The notes under the pieces were generated by a model that did no database searches, was not told the DNA's origin, and was given only the letters and a program-made list of their open reading frames with translations. From Longimicrobium sp. (GTDB lineage: Bacteria; Gemmatimonadota; Gemmatimonadetes; Longimicrobiales; Longimicrobiaceae): a stretch of 64,000 nucleotides of DNA. Position numbers and translations under genes: made by a program. Of this stretch, positions 56,132 through 62,756 are shown piece after piece (positions within the stretch are counted from its first letter, which is position 1; each line of letters starts with the position of its first letter). The stretch spans positions 1 to 64,000 of the forward strand of contig DASUYB010000037.1 of the NCBI GenBank assembly GCA_036377595.1, read 5' to 3'.

Positions 56132-57268
56132 TCATGGAAGCCGTTCGAGGAGCTTCTCCGCCGCGGATCGCGTGTCCTCCTGGCCGGTGTGCTCCGCGGC
56201 CTCGAGCGCGGGGACCAGAAGCTCCTCCGCGTCGGACCATCGCCGCAGCATCGACGCGCCGAGCCCGGCGGTGTACAGCGCCTGCGCCACCAGCGGCGAG
56301 GGGCCGGCCGGCTCGCGCAGATCGGCGAATTCCGGCAGCAGCCGGTCGAACAGTCGACGATCTCCACATCCTGCCGCAGCGCGCAGCGCCGAACCAAATG
56401 CCAGCAGCCGCACAGACGCATCCTCGTGGAAGTGTCGATCCAGCAACGGACTCAGCATACCGAGAGCGCGCTCGTAATCCCCGCGATCCGCCCAGTAAAC
56501 CGCGAGGTCGTGGGAGAAGTACGGGTAGCGCGGGTGATCGGGCCCATAGGCGCTCGCGACGATCCTGCTGTGCTTGGCAACGCGGGTGAAGTCCCTCATC
56601 GCGACCGCTGCATCGAACAGGTGGTGGTGTGCCTCCATCCTGCGGTCCTCCAGTCGAAACCGCTCGGCCACAAGTAGCGCCCGCTCGAAATACTCGCGCG
56701 CTTCCCGGTATTTCCCCACGGTCAGGAGCATGCGCCCGCTCGACATCAGCGATCGTGCCCGAACATCCCAGTCATGGCTGCGCATGGCCAGACGATGTGC
56801 TTTCTGGAACCATCCCTCTGACTGCAGGACTCGCCCGTTCTCGCGGTGAAGCATCCCGGCAACCCACGTAAATCGCGCATTGCCAGAAACCTCGGCCGCT
56901 GCACCAGCATACGCCAATGCCGTCTCGACAGCGCTGACGGTGAGTGCCCAATCCGTGACGACCATGCACGCGGAGGCGAGGCGCTGCAGGTCGGCCGTGG
57001 CGGCGATCATCTCACTGAGCACGCAGAGGAGCGCGACACGCGGCTCATCAGCGGGAGCGAGGTCGTTGCCGGCAATCCGGATCATCAGCGCCCGCACACC
57101 TTCGATCTCGAGAAAACCGAAGCGGTTATGCTGCGGCTGAGCAGCCCATGCAGTCACCAACCGGAAAACCTGCCACGCAGCGAAACACATGGGGTGCAGG
57201 TGAAGCTCGCCGAGCATGGCAGCCTCGGTCCCCGTACCCACAGGTGGTGTGGCGAGATCTTTCCGCAC
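56132..57268 (-). CDS. TPR-repeat protein, paralogue 1
   Basis: 378 residues from a GTG at 57268, all helical. TPR-type helix pairs are clear, for example WVAGMLHRENGRVLQSEGWF, ARSLMSSGRMLLTVGKYREA and LAVYWADRGDYERALGMLSP. No HTH, kinase or membrane segment is seen. It is collinear along its length with 57945-59204 (shared RLVTAW/RLVTSW, WALTVSAVETAL/WALSQSAIDTAL, YGPDHPRYPYFSHDLA/YGPDHPRLPYFAHDLA). A good promoter lies 40 bp upstream. A role as a peptide-binding regulator is speculation. Confidence 0.75.
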   Translation of the reverse strand: MRKDLATPPVGTGTEAAMLGELHLHPMCFAAWQVFRLVTAWAAQPQHNRFGFLEIEGVRALMIRIAGNDLAPADEPRVALLCVLSEMIAATADLQRLASACMVVTDWALTVSAVETALAYAGAAAEVSGNARFTWVAGMLHRENGRVLQSEGWFQKAHRLAMRSHDWDVRARSLMSSGRMLLTVGKYREAREYFERALLVAERFRLEDRRMEAHHHLFDAAVAMRDFTRVAKHSRIVASAYGPDHPRYPYFSHDLAVYWADRGDYERALGMLSPLLDRHFHEDASVRLLAFGSALRAAAGCGDRRLFDRLLPEFADLREPAGPSPLVAQALYTAGLGASMLRRWSDAEELLVPALEAAEHTGQEDTRSAAEKLLERLP

Positions 57269-57309
57269 GCGGAGGAGGACGTCAGAGGGTCCGATGAAGG
57301 AGGCGGGCT

Positions 57310-57338
57310 ATTCTACGCGGACAGGCACGATTCGTCTA
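57310..57338 (-). promoter_or_regulatory. promoter of TPR gene 1
   Basis: Minus strand: TAGACG (57338-57333), 17-bp spacer, TAGAAT (57315-57310). Four and five matches to the consensus hexamers. The same arrangement precedes paralogue 2. Confidence 0.6.
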
Positions 57339-57480
57339 CTTTGCACACGTCTCCGCGATTACTTGATGCCGGTTTGCAATGCGGGAGCCCTCGTCTGGGT
57401 ACGTTCCTGATCAGAGATCCTCGTAGCACACCCGTGGTCAACGCGATGCGACGAGCCCGCTGAAGGCGTTGCTTGAGGCC

Positions 57481-57597
57481 ATGAAAGGTAGGCGGGGAAC
57501 GCTGGAGGATTTCCCCAGCGTCACGCGTGAGGAGTCGGTGTGGAGCTGTCAGAGCGGGAGATATCGAACATCGTCGATTAAGGGGAGGTTTACGTGA
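57481..57597 (+). CDS. possible 38-residue ORF or small RNA ahead of a terminator
   Basis: ATG AAA GGT AGG opens a 38-codon frame (MKGRRGTLEDFPSVTREESV...) that ends at 57597, 9 bp before an intrinsic terminator. An overlapping frame from GTG at about 57540, with GAGGAG upstream, gives ELSEREISNIVD. Neither has a known signature and the RNA folds (ACGCTGG...CCAGCGT). The terminator shows that something on the plus strand is transcribed here; whether it is translated is unclear. Confidence 0.3.
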   Translation: MKGRRGTLEDFPSVTREESVWSCQSGRYRTSSIKGRFT

Positions 57598-57606
57598 GCC
57601 GCTGTA

Positions 57607-57645
57607 AAGGACCGGGGCTGCCGAGAGGCAGTCCCGGACCTTTTT
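57607..57645 (+). terminator. intrinsic terminator of a short plus-strand transcript
   Basis: AAGGACCGGGGCTGCC pairs with GGCAGTCCCGGACCTT with two mismatches around a GAGA loop, followed by five T. It points to a small transcript between the two TPR genes. Confidence 0.75.
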
Positions 57646-57688
57646 GCTCTTCGCGATCGTCTTCCGGTCATTTTCGGCAAGGTTTGTG

Positions 57689-57717
57689 TTGACGAATGAA
57701 AGTGTACACCGGATGAT
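57689..57717 (+). promoter_or_regulatory. promoter of the small lipoprotein gene
   Basis: TTGACG (57689-57694), 17-bp spacer, GATGAT (57712-57717), about 47 bp before the start codon. Confidence 0.5.
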
Positions 57718-57763
57718 AGGGGGTCACCCTGTTCATCCACCGTGCAACACGGGAGTTCCAGCC

Positions 57764-57925
57764 ATGCGCAGCCCGATATTCTGCCTTGCTCTCGCACTGC
57801 TCCTCATCGCCGGGGCCGCCTGCTCCAAAAGCACAGAAATCACAACGCCCGCAACGCCGGTACATACCGACATGGCGGGCGATACAACGAAGCATGGTCC
57901 AGGTACGTTCGGAGGGGGAGCCTGA
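57764..57925 (+). CDS. 53-residue exported peptide or lipoprotein
   Basis: MRSPIFCLALALLLIAGAAC forms a lipoprotein-like signal (Cys20). The mature part is only 33 residues, SKSTEITTPATPVHTDMAGD then TTKHGPGTFGGGA, with a Gly-rich end. A GGGAG ribosome site and a fair promoter precede it. It is convergent with TPR gene 2 (stop 19 bp away) and follows the TPR gene 1 promoter region. Small secreted peptides next to TPR receptors are known from Rap/Phr-type systems in Firmicutes; a similar role here is only a hypothesis. Confidence 0.65.
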   Translation: MRSPIFCLALALLLIAGAACSKSTEITTPATPVHTDMAGDTTKHGPGTFGGGA

Positions 57926-57944
57926 GCGGCGCCGCCCTCCACTT

Positions 57945-59204
57945 TTACGCCGATTCCATGGATGCGGAACTGGCAACCAGGGCGCGGACGGTAGATCGAG
58001 CGACCTCGACATTCGCCGGCTCGTAGACCGCAAGCAGCTCGGTGTGGCTTTCGGTGCGCACCTGGGCGAGCAGATCCTCGGCCGATAGCCGGGTATCGTT
58101 CTGATTGGTGCTCCGGGCAGATTCGATGGCCGATACAAGCAGTGTCTCCGCGACATCCCAGCGCTTCAGGCTGGCCGCTCCGCGTGCTGCCATGAACAGC
58201 GCTTGCGCAACCCACGGCGAATCGGACGCCCGCTGATGGTCAAGCACCGCTGGAAGCAGGCGCTCGAACACGTCGGGCCTTCCGCAGCCTCCCGCAGCTC
58301 GCAGCGACGATCCACGGACAAGCAGCCGCTCATCGGGCACGTCGGCGAAGTGGTTGTCGAGCAATGCAAGGAGGACTTCCAGCGCGTGCTGGTAATCGCC
58401 CCTATCCATCCAGTAGCAGGCGAGGTCGTGTGCGAAGTAGGGAAGTCGGGGATGATCCGGGCCGTATTCGCGGGCAGCAGCGGCACTGTGCTCCATCGCA
58501 CCGGCGTGGTCGGAAACGGCTCGCGCAACGGTGAACAGGTAGTGGTGTGCCTCGACCTCGCGATCTCCCAATTGGAATCGCTGCGCCGTAGACAGCGCGC
58601 GCTGGAAGAGGTCGCGGGCCGTGAAGTACCGCCCGACGTTTAGGTGAACATGGCCCCACGAGGTCAGCGACCGCGCCCGGATATCCCAGTCGCGCTCTCT
58701 TTCGGCGAGGACGTACGCGACCTGGAACCAGATTTCGGCTTGCTGAGCCCGGCTGTGCTCGCGGTGCAGGCGGCCCGTCACCCAGGCGTACCGTGCGCTC
58801 GCGCCGATTAGCGCCGCCGCGCGCGCGAAGGAAAGCGCGGTGTCGATCGCGCTCTGCGAGAGTGCCCAATCAGCCACGGCCAGGCACGACAGCGCGATGC
58901 GCCGGAGATCGGGCTCACTGGCTGTCAGCTCACCGAGGATGCATACGAGCGCGCCTCGGGGGTCACCGTCCCTGAACGGATCCTCCCCGGCGATCCGCGG
59001 GAGAAGAGCTTCGACCGTGAGGGGATCGAGAAGATCGGAGCGCTGTTGTGGCGGCTGAAGAAACCAGGACGTGACCAGCCGGATCGCCTGGTAGACTGCG
59101 ACGCAGAGCGGATCGTCGACGAGCTCGCGGAGCACGGCGGCGCCCGTCGCTTCTCCATGCGGAGTCGTGGCGAGATAGCCGTCTCTCGACGTTTTGATCA
59201 GCAC
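57945..59204 (-). CDS. TPR-repeat protein, paralogue 2
   Basis: 419 residues from a GTG at 59204, chosen because the N-terminus then aligns with paralogue 1 (DGYLATTPHGEATGAAVLRE versus KDLATPPVGTGTEAAMLGEL). Helical TPR pairs throughout (WVTGRLHREHSRAQQAEIWF, LTSWGHVHLNVGRYFTARDL, DLACYWMDRGDYQHALEVLL). The C-terminus is about 30 residues longer than in paralogue 1. No enzymatic or DNA-binding motif. A GTG at 59273 would lie almost at the predicted transcription start. Confidence 0.73.
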   Translation of the reverse strand: MLIKTSRDGYLATTPHGEATGAAVLRELVDDPLCVAVYQAIRLVTSWFLQPPQQRSDLLDPLTVEALLPRIAGEDPFRDGDPRGALVCILGELTASEPDLRRIALSCLAVADWALSQSAIDTALSFARAAALIGASARYAWVTGRLHREHSRAQQAEIWFQVAYVLAERERDWDIRARSLTSWGHVHLNVGRYFTARDLFQRALSTAQRFQLGDREVEAHHYLFTVARAVSDHAGAMEHSAAAAREYGPDHPRLPYFAHDLACYWMDRGDYQHALEVLLALLDNHFADVPDERLLVRGSSLRAAGGCGRPDVFERLLPAVLDHQRASDSPWVAQALFMAARGAASLKRWDVAETLLVSAIESARSTNQNDTRLSAEDLLAQVRTESHTELLAVYEPANVEVARSTVRALVASSASMESA

Positions 59205-59285
59205 TCGTCTTCGCACTGGCGTCGTCCGGCGGGAGAAATCGGGCAGGTGGGACACGCGCAGCAAGATCAGCACGAAAGTAGGCGT

Positions 59286-59314
59286 ATACTATTCGTTGCG
59301 GGGAAGCTAGTCCA
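59286..59314 (-). promoter_or_regulatory. promoter of TPR gene 2
   Basis: Minus strand: TGGACT (59314-59309), 17-bp spacer, TAGTAT (59291-59286). Same hexamer style and spacing as the paralogue 1 promoter. Confidence 0.5.
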
Positions 59315-59334
59315 CCCTGATCAACGCTGCTGAC

Positions 59335-59393
59335 CGCACCAGACGAAGTCTGCGGAGGCGGAGTGCGAGCCATTGCAACGGCGACTTCGGTGC
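59335..59393 (-). repeat. dispersed TCCGCCTTCGCGGA repeat, diverged inverted copy 5
   Basis: On the minus strand: GAAGTCGCCGTTGCAATGGC, then TCGCACTCCGCCTCCGCAGA and CTTCGT. The order of landmarks is as in the other copies, but the stem is imperfect. Confidence 0.45.
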
Positions 59394-59433
59394 ATTGTCT
59401 CCAGAGCTGTCGCCGCTTCTGAAGAGGATCCGC

Positions 59434-60204
59434 TCAACCCGTGGCGCGCCGCTGGCTTTTCTCGCGGCCGAGCTCGCGGACCAGCCAGTCGGCGGCATCG
59501 TCGATGGCCTCGGGGGGAAGGCGGTGGCCGGCGTTCCACCAGCGGATCTCCTTGGGCTCGCGCGCGGCCTCGAACAGGCGCTTCGCCTGTTCCGGCTTCA
59601 TGGTGCGGTCGTAGCGGCCGTGCACCATCAGCAGCGGCCGCCCGTCCAGCCTGCGCACGGCGCGCAGCGGATCGGCCACCGCGCGCGCGGCCATCGCCAG
59701 CGGCGTCTCGGCGGGGAGGTCGCCGCCGGCGGCGAGGACGACGGCGCGAACGGACGGCTCGTCGGCGGCCAGCATCACCGCCAGGAAGCTGCCGAGCGAG
59801 TACCCGGCCACGCCGATGCAGCCGCGGTCGACCTCCGCCCGGGCGCCGAGGTAGTGCAGGGCGAGCCTGCACTCGCGCTGCGCCTGGCGCCACAGGCCGA
59901 AGATGGCCAGCGGGTTGCGCGCCGCCTGCGCCTGCAGCGGGTCGTGCCGGGTGCCGTGCAGCGGCAGGTCGATGGCCAGGCTCGCCAGCCCGTGCCGCTG
60001 CAGCGACTCGCCGATCCCCGCCACCATGTGCTCGCTGCGCGACGAGTAGCCGTGCAGCAGCAGCACCCCGCCCGAGGGCGCCGTCTCCGGCAGCAGGAGG
60101 ATCCCCGGCACCGGGTCGCCCGTGGTGCGGAACTCGACTTCGAGACGCCGCCCGCCGCGGACCGCGCGCTCGCTCTTCACCGTCTGATGAATCTTCGTCG
60201 CCAT
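59434..60204 (-). CDS. alpha/beta hydrolase, dienelactone-hydrolase-like
   Basis: 256 residues from MATKIHQTVKSE (other starts at 60216 and 60222 possible). GGVLLLHGYSSRSEHM carries the oxyanion region, GVAGYSLGSFLAVML the nucleophile Ser, LMVHGRYDRTMKPEQ the acid and WNAGHRLPPEA the His. No signal peptide, so cytoplasmic. Substrate unknown. Its 5' side faces the divergent lanthipeptide-like precursor. Confidence 0.8.
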   Translation of the reverse strand: MATKIHQTVKSERAVRGGRRLEVEFRTTGDPVPGILLLPETAPSGGVLLLHGYSSRSEHMVAGIGESLQRHGLASLAIDLPLHGTRHDPLQAQAARNPLAIFGLWRQAQRECRLALHYLGARAEVDRGCIGVAGYSLGSFLAVMLAADEPSVRAVVLAAGGDLPAETPLAMAARAVADPLRAVRRLDGRPLLMVHGRYDRTMKPEQAKRLFEAAREPKEIRWWNAGHRLPPEAIDDAADWLVRELGREKSQRRATG

Positions 60205-60422
60205 GCGGACGGGCATTGGCAAGTTCGCTGCCCATCATCCATCACGCCGCCGACTCTCCCATGGCAGGGGCAACCTGAGCGAGCGGGAGATCGATCCAAT
60301 TGCATTCAACTTGCATTATCAGACGATCTATGCTGGCCTGTTCAGTCGGTTCGCGCAATGAAGGCCAGCAGCCCGGGCGACGTCTCGCCCGGAAATTCAC
60401 CCTCGGCAGGAGGACGTGCCGC

Positions 60423-60566
60423 ATGAAGACGCTAAAGCTGAGCCTCGACGATCTGCGGGTGGAAGGCTTCGAGGTCCTCTCCACCGACTGGGCGGGCGAC
60501 GATGCCGACGCCGCGGCCACGCTCGTCTGCACCGAGAAGCGGAGCTGCGGCCACATTTGCCCGTGA
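60423..60566 (+). CDS. pinensin-type leader peptide, short precursor
   Basis: 47 residues. The leader MKTLKLSLDDLRVEGFEVLS is very close to that of the 38.5-kb precursor (KLKLEDLRVDSF). The core is short and has three Cys (LVCTEKRSCGHICP). A GCAGGAGGACG ribosome site precedes the ATG. It ends shortly before a strong terminator, so it is a monocistronic precursor gene with no modification enzymes beside it. The sequence between leader and first Cys is acidic (DWAGDDADAAA), unlike precursor 1. Confidence 0.7.
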   Translation: MKTLKLSLDDLRVEGFEVLSTDWAGDDADAAATLVCTEKRSCGHICP

Positions 60567-60635
60567 CGGTCCTCCGCACCTAACGCGGCGTGATGAGCAG
60601 GGGATCGGCCTGCGCCAGTCCCCCACTGGTCGTGC

Positions 60636-60674
60636 GGAAACCCTCTCCCCGCGGAGCGCGCGGAGAGGGTTTCC
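60636..60674 (+). terminator. hairpin terminator after the short precursor
   Basis: GGAAACCCTCTCC pairs perfectly with GGAGAGGGTTTCC around a GC-rich, partly self-paired loop. It separates the precursor from the next promoter. Confidence 0.7.
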
Positions 60675-60697
60675 TACTTCGATCTTGTAAAGCATCA

Positions 60698-60726
60698 TTG
60701 ACATCAGGTAAACTACGCTTTACTCT
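60698..60726 (+). promoter_or_regulatory. promoter with embedded operator
   Basis: TTGACA (60698-60703), 17-bp spacer, TACTCT (60721-60726). Within it lies the perfect inverted repeat GTAAA-CTACGC-TTTAC (60708-60723), flanked by ATCAG and CTGAT. A bound repressor would block the polymerase, so autoregulation by the HTH protein encoded downstream is likely. Confidence 0.6.
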
Positions 60727-60772
60727 GCTGATCGCAACCTGGCAGCACCGACCCATCTCCTGTGAGGGTGCG

Positions 60773-61192
60773 ATGTCCGAGAACGTCGTTCGTCGAACCG
60801 ACGCGTGCGCGGCGCCGCGGATGCCCTGGTACGTGCACCCGTACTTCGCGGCGGTGCTGACGGCCGGCGGGGCGATCCTGTCGTCGCTGATCCTGAAGCG
60901 GCTGGAGCCGTCGGGCGTGCTGCGTGTCGCCGCGGCGCTGCTGGCGGTGCCGCCGTCCGCCTTCCTGCTGTGGACGTTCGTGCGCTGGATCCGCGGGCTG
61001 GACGAGCTGCATCACCGGATCGTGTTCGAGGCGGTGGCGGTCGCGTTCGTCCTCTCCGTCCTCGGCGCCATCACGATCGAGGGGCTGCAGAAGGGCGGCT
61101 ACCTTGGCGGCTTCCGGATGGAGGACGCGTGGGAGGCGATGGTGTTCTTCTACGTGGCCGCGTACGCGTGGGCGTCGCGGCGCTACCGGTGA
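60773..61192 (+). CDS. four-helix membrane protein
   Basis: 139 residues. Four membrane segments: FAAVLTAGGAILSSLIL, VAAALLAVPPSAFLLWTFVR, IVFEAVAVAFVLSVLGAITI and AMVFFYVAAYAWASRR, with the charged GLDELHHRI between the second and third. This type of small protein is commonly encoded just before a short Cro/CI-like regulator, as here (GTGA overlap). Function unknown. Confidence 0.78.
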   Translation: MSENVVRRTDACAAPRMPWYVHPYFAAVLTAGGAILSSLILKRLEPSGVLRVAAALLAVPPSAFLLWTFVRWIRGLDELHHRIVFEAVAVAFVLSVLGAITIEGLQKGGYLGGFRMEDAWEAMVFFYVAAYAWASRRYR

Positions 61193-61386
61193 GGAACCGG
61201 CTGCGGGTGCTGCGCGCCGAGCGCGGCTGGTCGCAGGGGGAGCTGGCGGCGCACCTGGCCGTCTCGCGGCAGACGGTGAACGCAATCGAGACGGAGAAGT
61301 ACGACCCGTCGCTCCCGCTGGCCTTCCGCATCTCCGCCGTGTTCGAGATGCCGATCGAGGCGATCTTCCAGCCGGACGGGGCGTGA
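61189..61386 (+). CDS. short XRE-family HTH regulator
   Basis: 65 residues from a GTG at 61189. Complete HTH_3: NRLRVLRAERGWSQGELAAH, then LAVSRQTVNAIETEKYDPSL and ending EMPIEAIFQPDGA. This YozG-like class consists of little more than the DNA-binding domain. It probably regulates its own operon with the membrane protein, using the inverted repeat at 60708-60723. Confidence 0.88.
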   Translation: MRNRLRVLRAERGWSQGELAAHLAVSRQTVNAIETEKYDPSLPLAFRISAVFEMPIEAIFQPDGA

Positions 61387-61799
61387 ACAAAATGCGAGCA
61401 GCGGAGATCAGTGTGGCCGCCGGCTCCCCCCCACCCCCGGCCCCTCCCCCACGAGGGGGGAGGGATGGGGGAGGGGAGACCTCAGCGTGGTGACAAACGT
61501 TGGCTCAAAGAGCCGAATCTTCCCCCGCGCTGAGTTCTCCCCCGCCCCTGCGAAGCGGGGGAGGGGGCCGGGGGGAGGGGGCCACCCGCGGCGGGCAGGG
61601 TGCATCCGGTCCGCGCCGATCTTCACCCCGATCCCGTTATCACTCACGCCCGCATCCGCGCCGCTCGCGGCGCGGAACCGGCCGTTCGCGGCGCGCGCTG
61701 AATCGTACCGCCAACGACTTGCGTATCTTCGCCCGGCGCTGAATGCTGCGCCCCGCCGTGCCGAGCGCGCGGCGCATCCCCCATCCCCCCGAAACCCGC
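61387..61799. other. gene-free stretch with REP-like pair
   Basis: 413 bp before the ABC operon. C-rich palindromes lie at about 61418-61492 and 61525-61600 in opposite orientation. The promoter for the ABC genes was not identified. Confidence 0.45.
61418..61600. repeat. tail-to-tail pair of C-rich REP-like palindromes
   Basis: GGCCCCTCCCCCACGAGGGG, then GGGAGGGGAGACCTCAGCGT, a short spacer with TTGGCTCAAAGAGCCGAA, then CGCGCTGAGTTCTCCCCCGC and CCCTGCGAAGCGGGGGAGGG. Same facing tails as the pair at 50868-51080. Confidence 0.7.
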
Positions 61800-62756
61800 A
61801 TGAACGACGCATTGATCCTGGAGGGAGTGTCCAAGCGATACTCCGCTCACACCGCGGTGGACGACCTCAGCCTCTCCGTCCCCACGGGCTCCATCTACGG
61901 CATCCTCGGCCCCAACGGCGCGGGCAAGTCCACCACGCTGCGGATGGTGATGAACATCATCGCCCGCGACGCCGGCCGCATCTCGCTTCTGGGCGCCGAC
62001 CCCGCCGCCGACCGCGCGGTGCTGCGCCGCGTGGGCTTCCTCCCCGAGGAGCGCGGCGTCTACCGCAAGATGAAGGTGACCGACGTCATCGTCTTCTTCG
62101 CCGAATTGAAGGGCGCGGACCGCCGCGCCGCCCGCCGCGACGCCGAGGGGTGGCTGGAGCGGATGGAGCTGGGCGACTGGAAGATGGCGAAGGTCGAGAC
62201 GCTGTCGAAGGGGATGCAGCAGAAGGTGCAGTTCATCGCCACCGTCATCCACGACCCCGACCTGCTGATCCTCGACGAGCCGCAGTCAGGCCTCGACCCG
62301 GTGAACCAGGAGGTGCTGCGCGACACCATCCTGGGCGCGCGCGACCGCGGCAAGACGGTGATCTTCAGCACCCACAACATGGAGCAGGCCGAGCAGCTGT
62401 GCGACGCGGTGTGCATCATCGCGCAGGGGCGGAAAGTGCTGGACGGGCGGCTGAAGGACGTGCGGAGCGAGAACGTGGGCAACCGCTGGTACGTGGAGTT
62501 CGATCGGCCCACCGGCGGCGCCCGCGCGTTCATGGAGCACGAGGCGCGCTTCGGCCCCGTCCGCAGGGATGGCGAGGGATGGCGCGTCGAGCTCGATCCG
62601 GGCGCCGATCCCCGCGCGCTGATGCAGGCGCTCGCGCAGCTCGACGCCACCGTCGTGCGCTTCGAGCGCGAGCGGAAGACCCTCCACGAGATCTTCATCG
62701 ACCGCGTGGGCGGCGCCGTGACCCCCAACCGCCGTCCCGAGGTGGCCCATGTCTGA
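61800..62756 (+). CDS. ABC transporter ATP-binding protein, NatA-like
   Basis: 318 residues. Walker A LGPNGAGKSTTLRM, signature region LSKGMQQKVQFI (the LSGGQ motif reads LSKGM), Walker B LLILDEPQSGLDP, switch His in IFSTHNMEQAEQL. The C-terminal about 100 residues form the DUF4162-like domain found in NatA-type ATPases. Coupled to the permease by an 8-bp overlap. NatAB-type systems export sodium or other small molecules; the substrate is not shown. Confidence 0.9.
   Translation: MNDALILEGVSKRYSAHTAVDDLSLSVPTGSIYGILGPNGAGKSTTLRMVMNIIARDAGRISLLGADPAADRAVLRRVGFLPEERGVYRKMKVTDVIVFFAELKGADRRAARRDAEGWLERMELGDWKMAKVETLSKGMQQKVQFIATVIHDPDLLILDEPQSGLDPVNQEVLRDTILGARDRGKTVIFSTHNMEQAEQLCDAVCIIAQGRKVLDGRLKDVRSENVGNRWYVEFDRPTGGARAFMEHEARFGPVRRDGEGWRVELDPGADPRALMQALAQLDATVVRFERERKTLHEIFIDRVGGAVTPNRRPEVAHV

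Noticed and set aside
57540-57582. ELSEREISNIVD peptide as part of a LuxR-type HTH
   Set aside because: The similarity is limited to a few residues and the frame is 13 codons long, so it was kept only as a note in the small-transcript entry.
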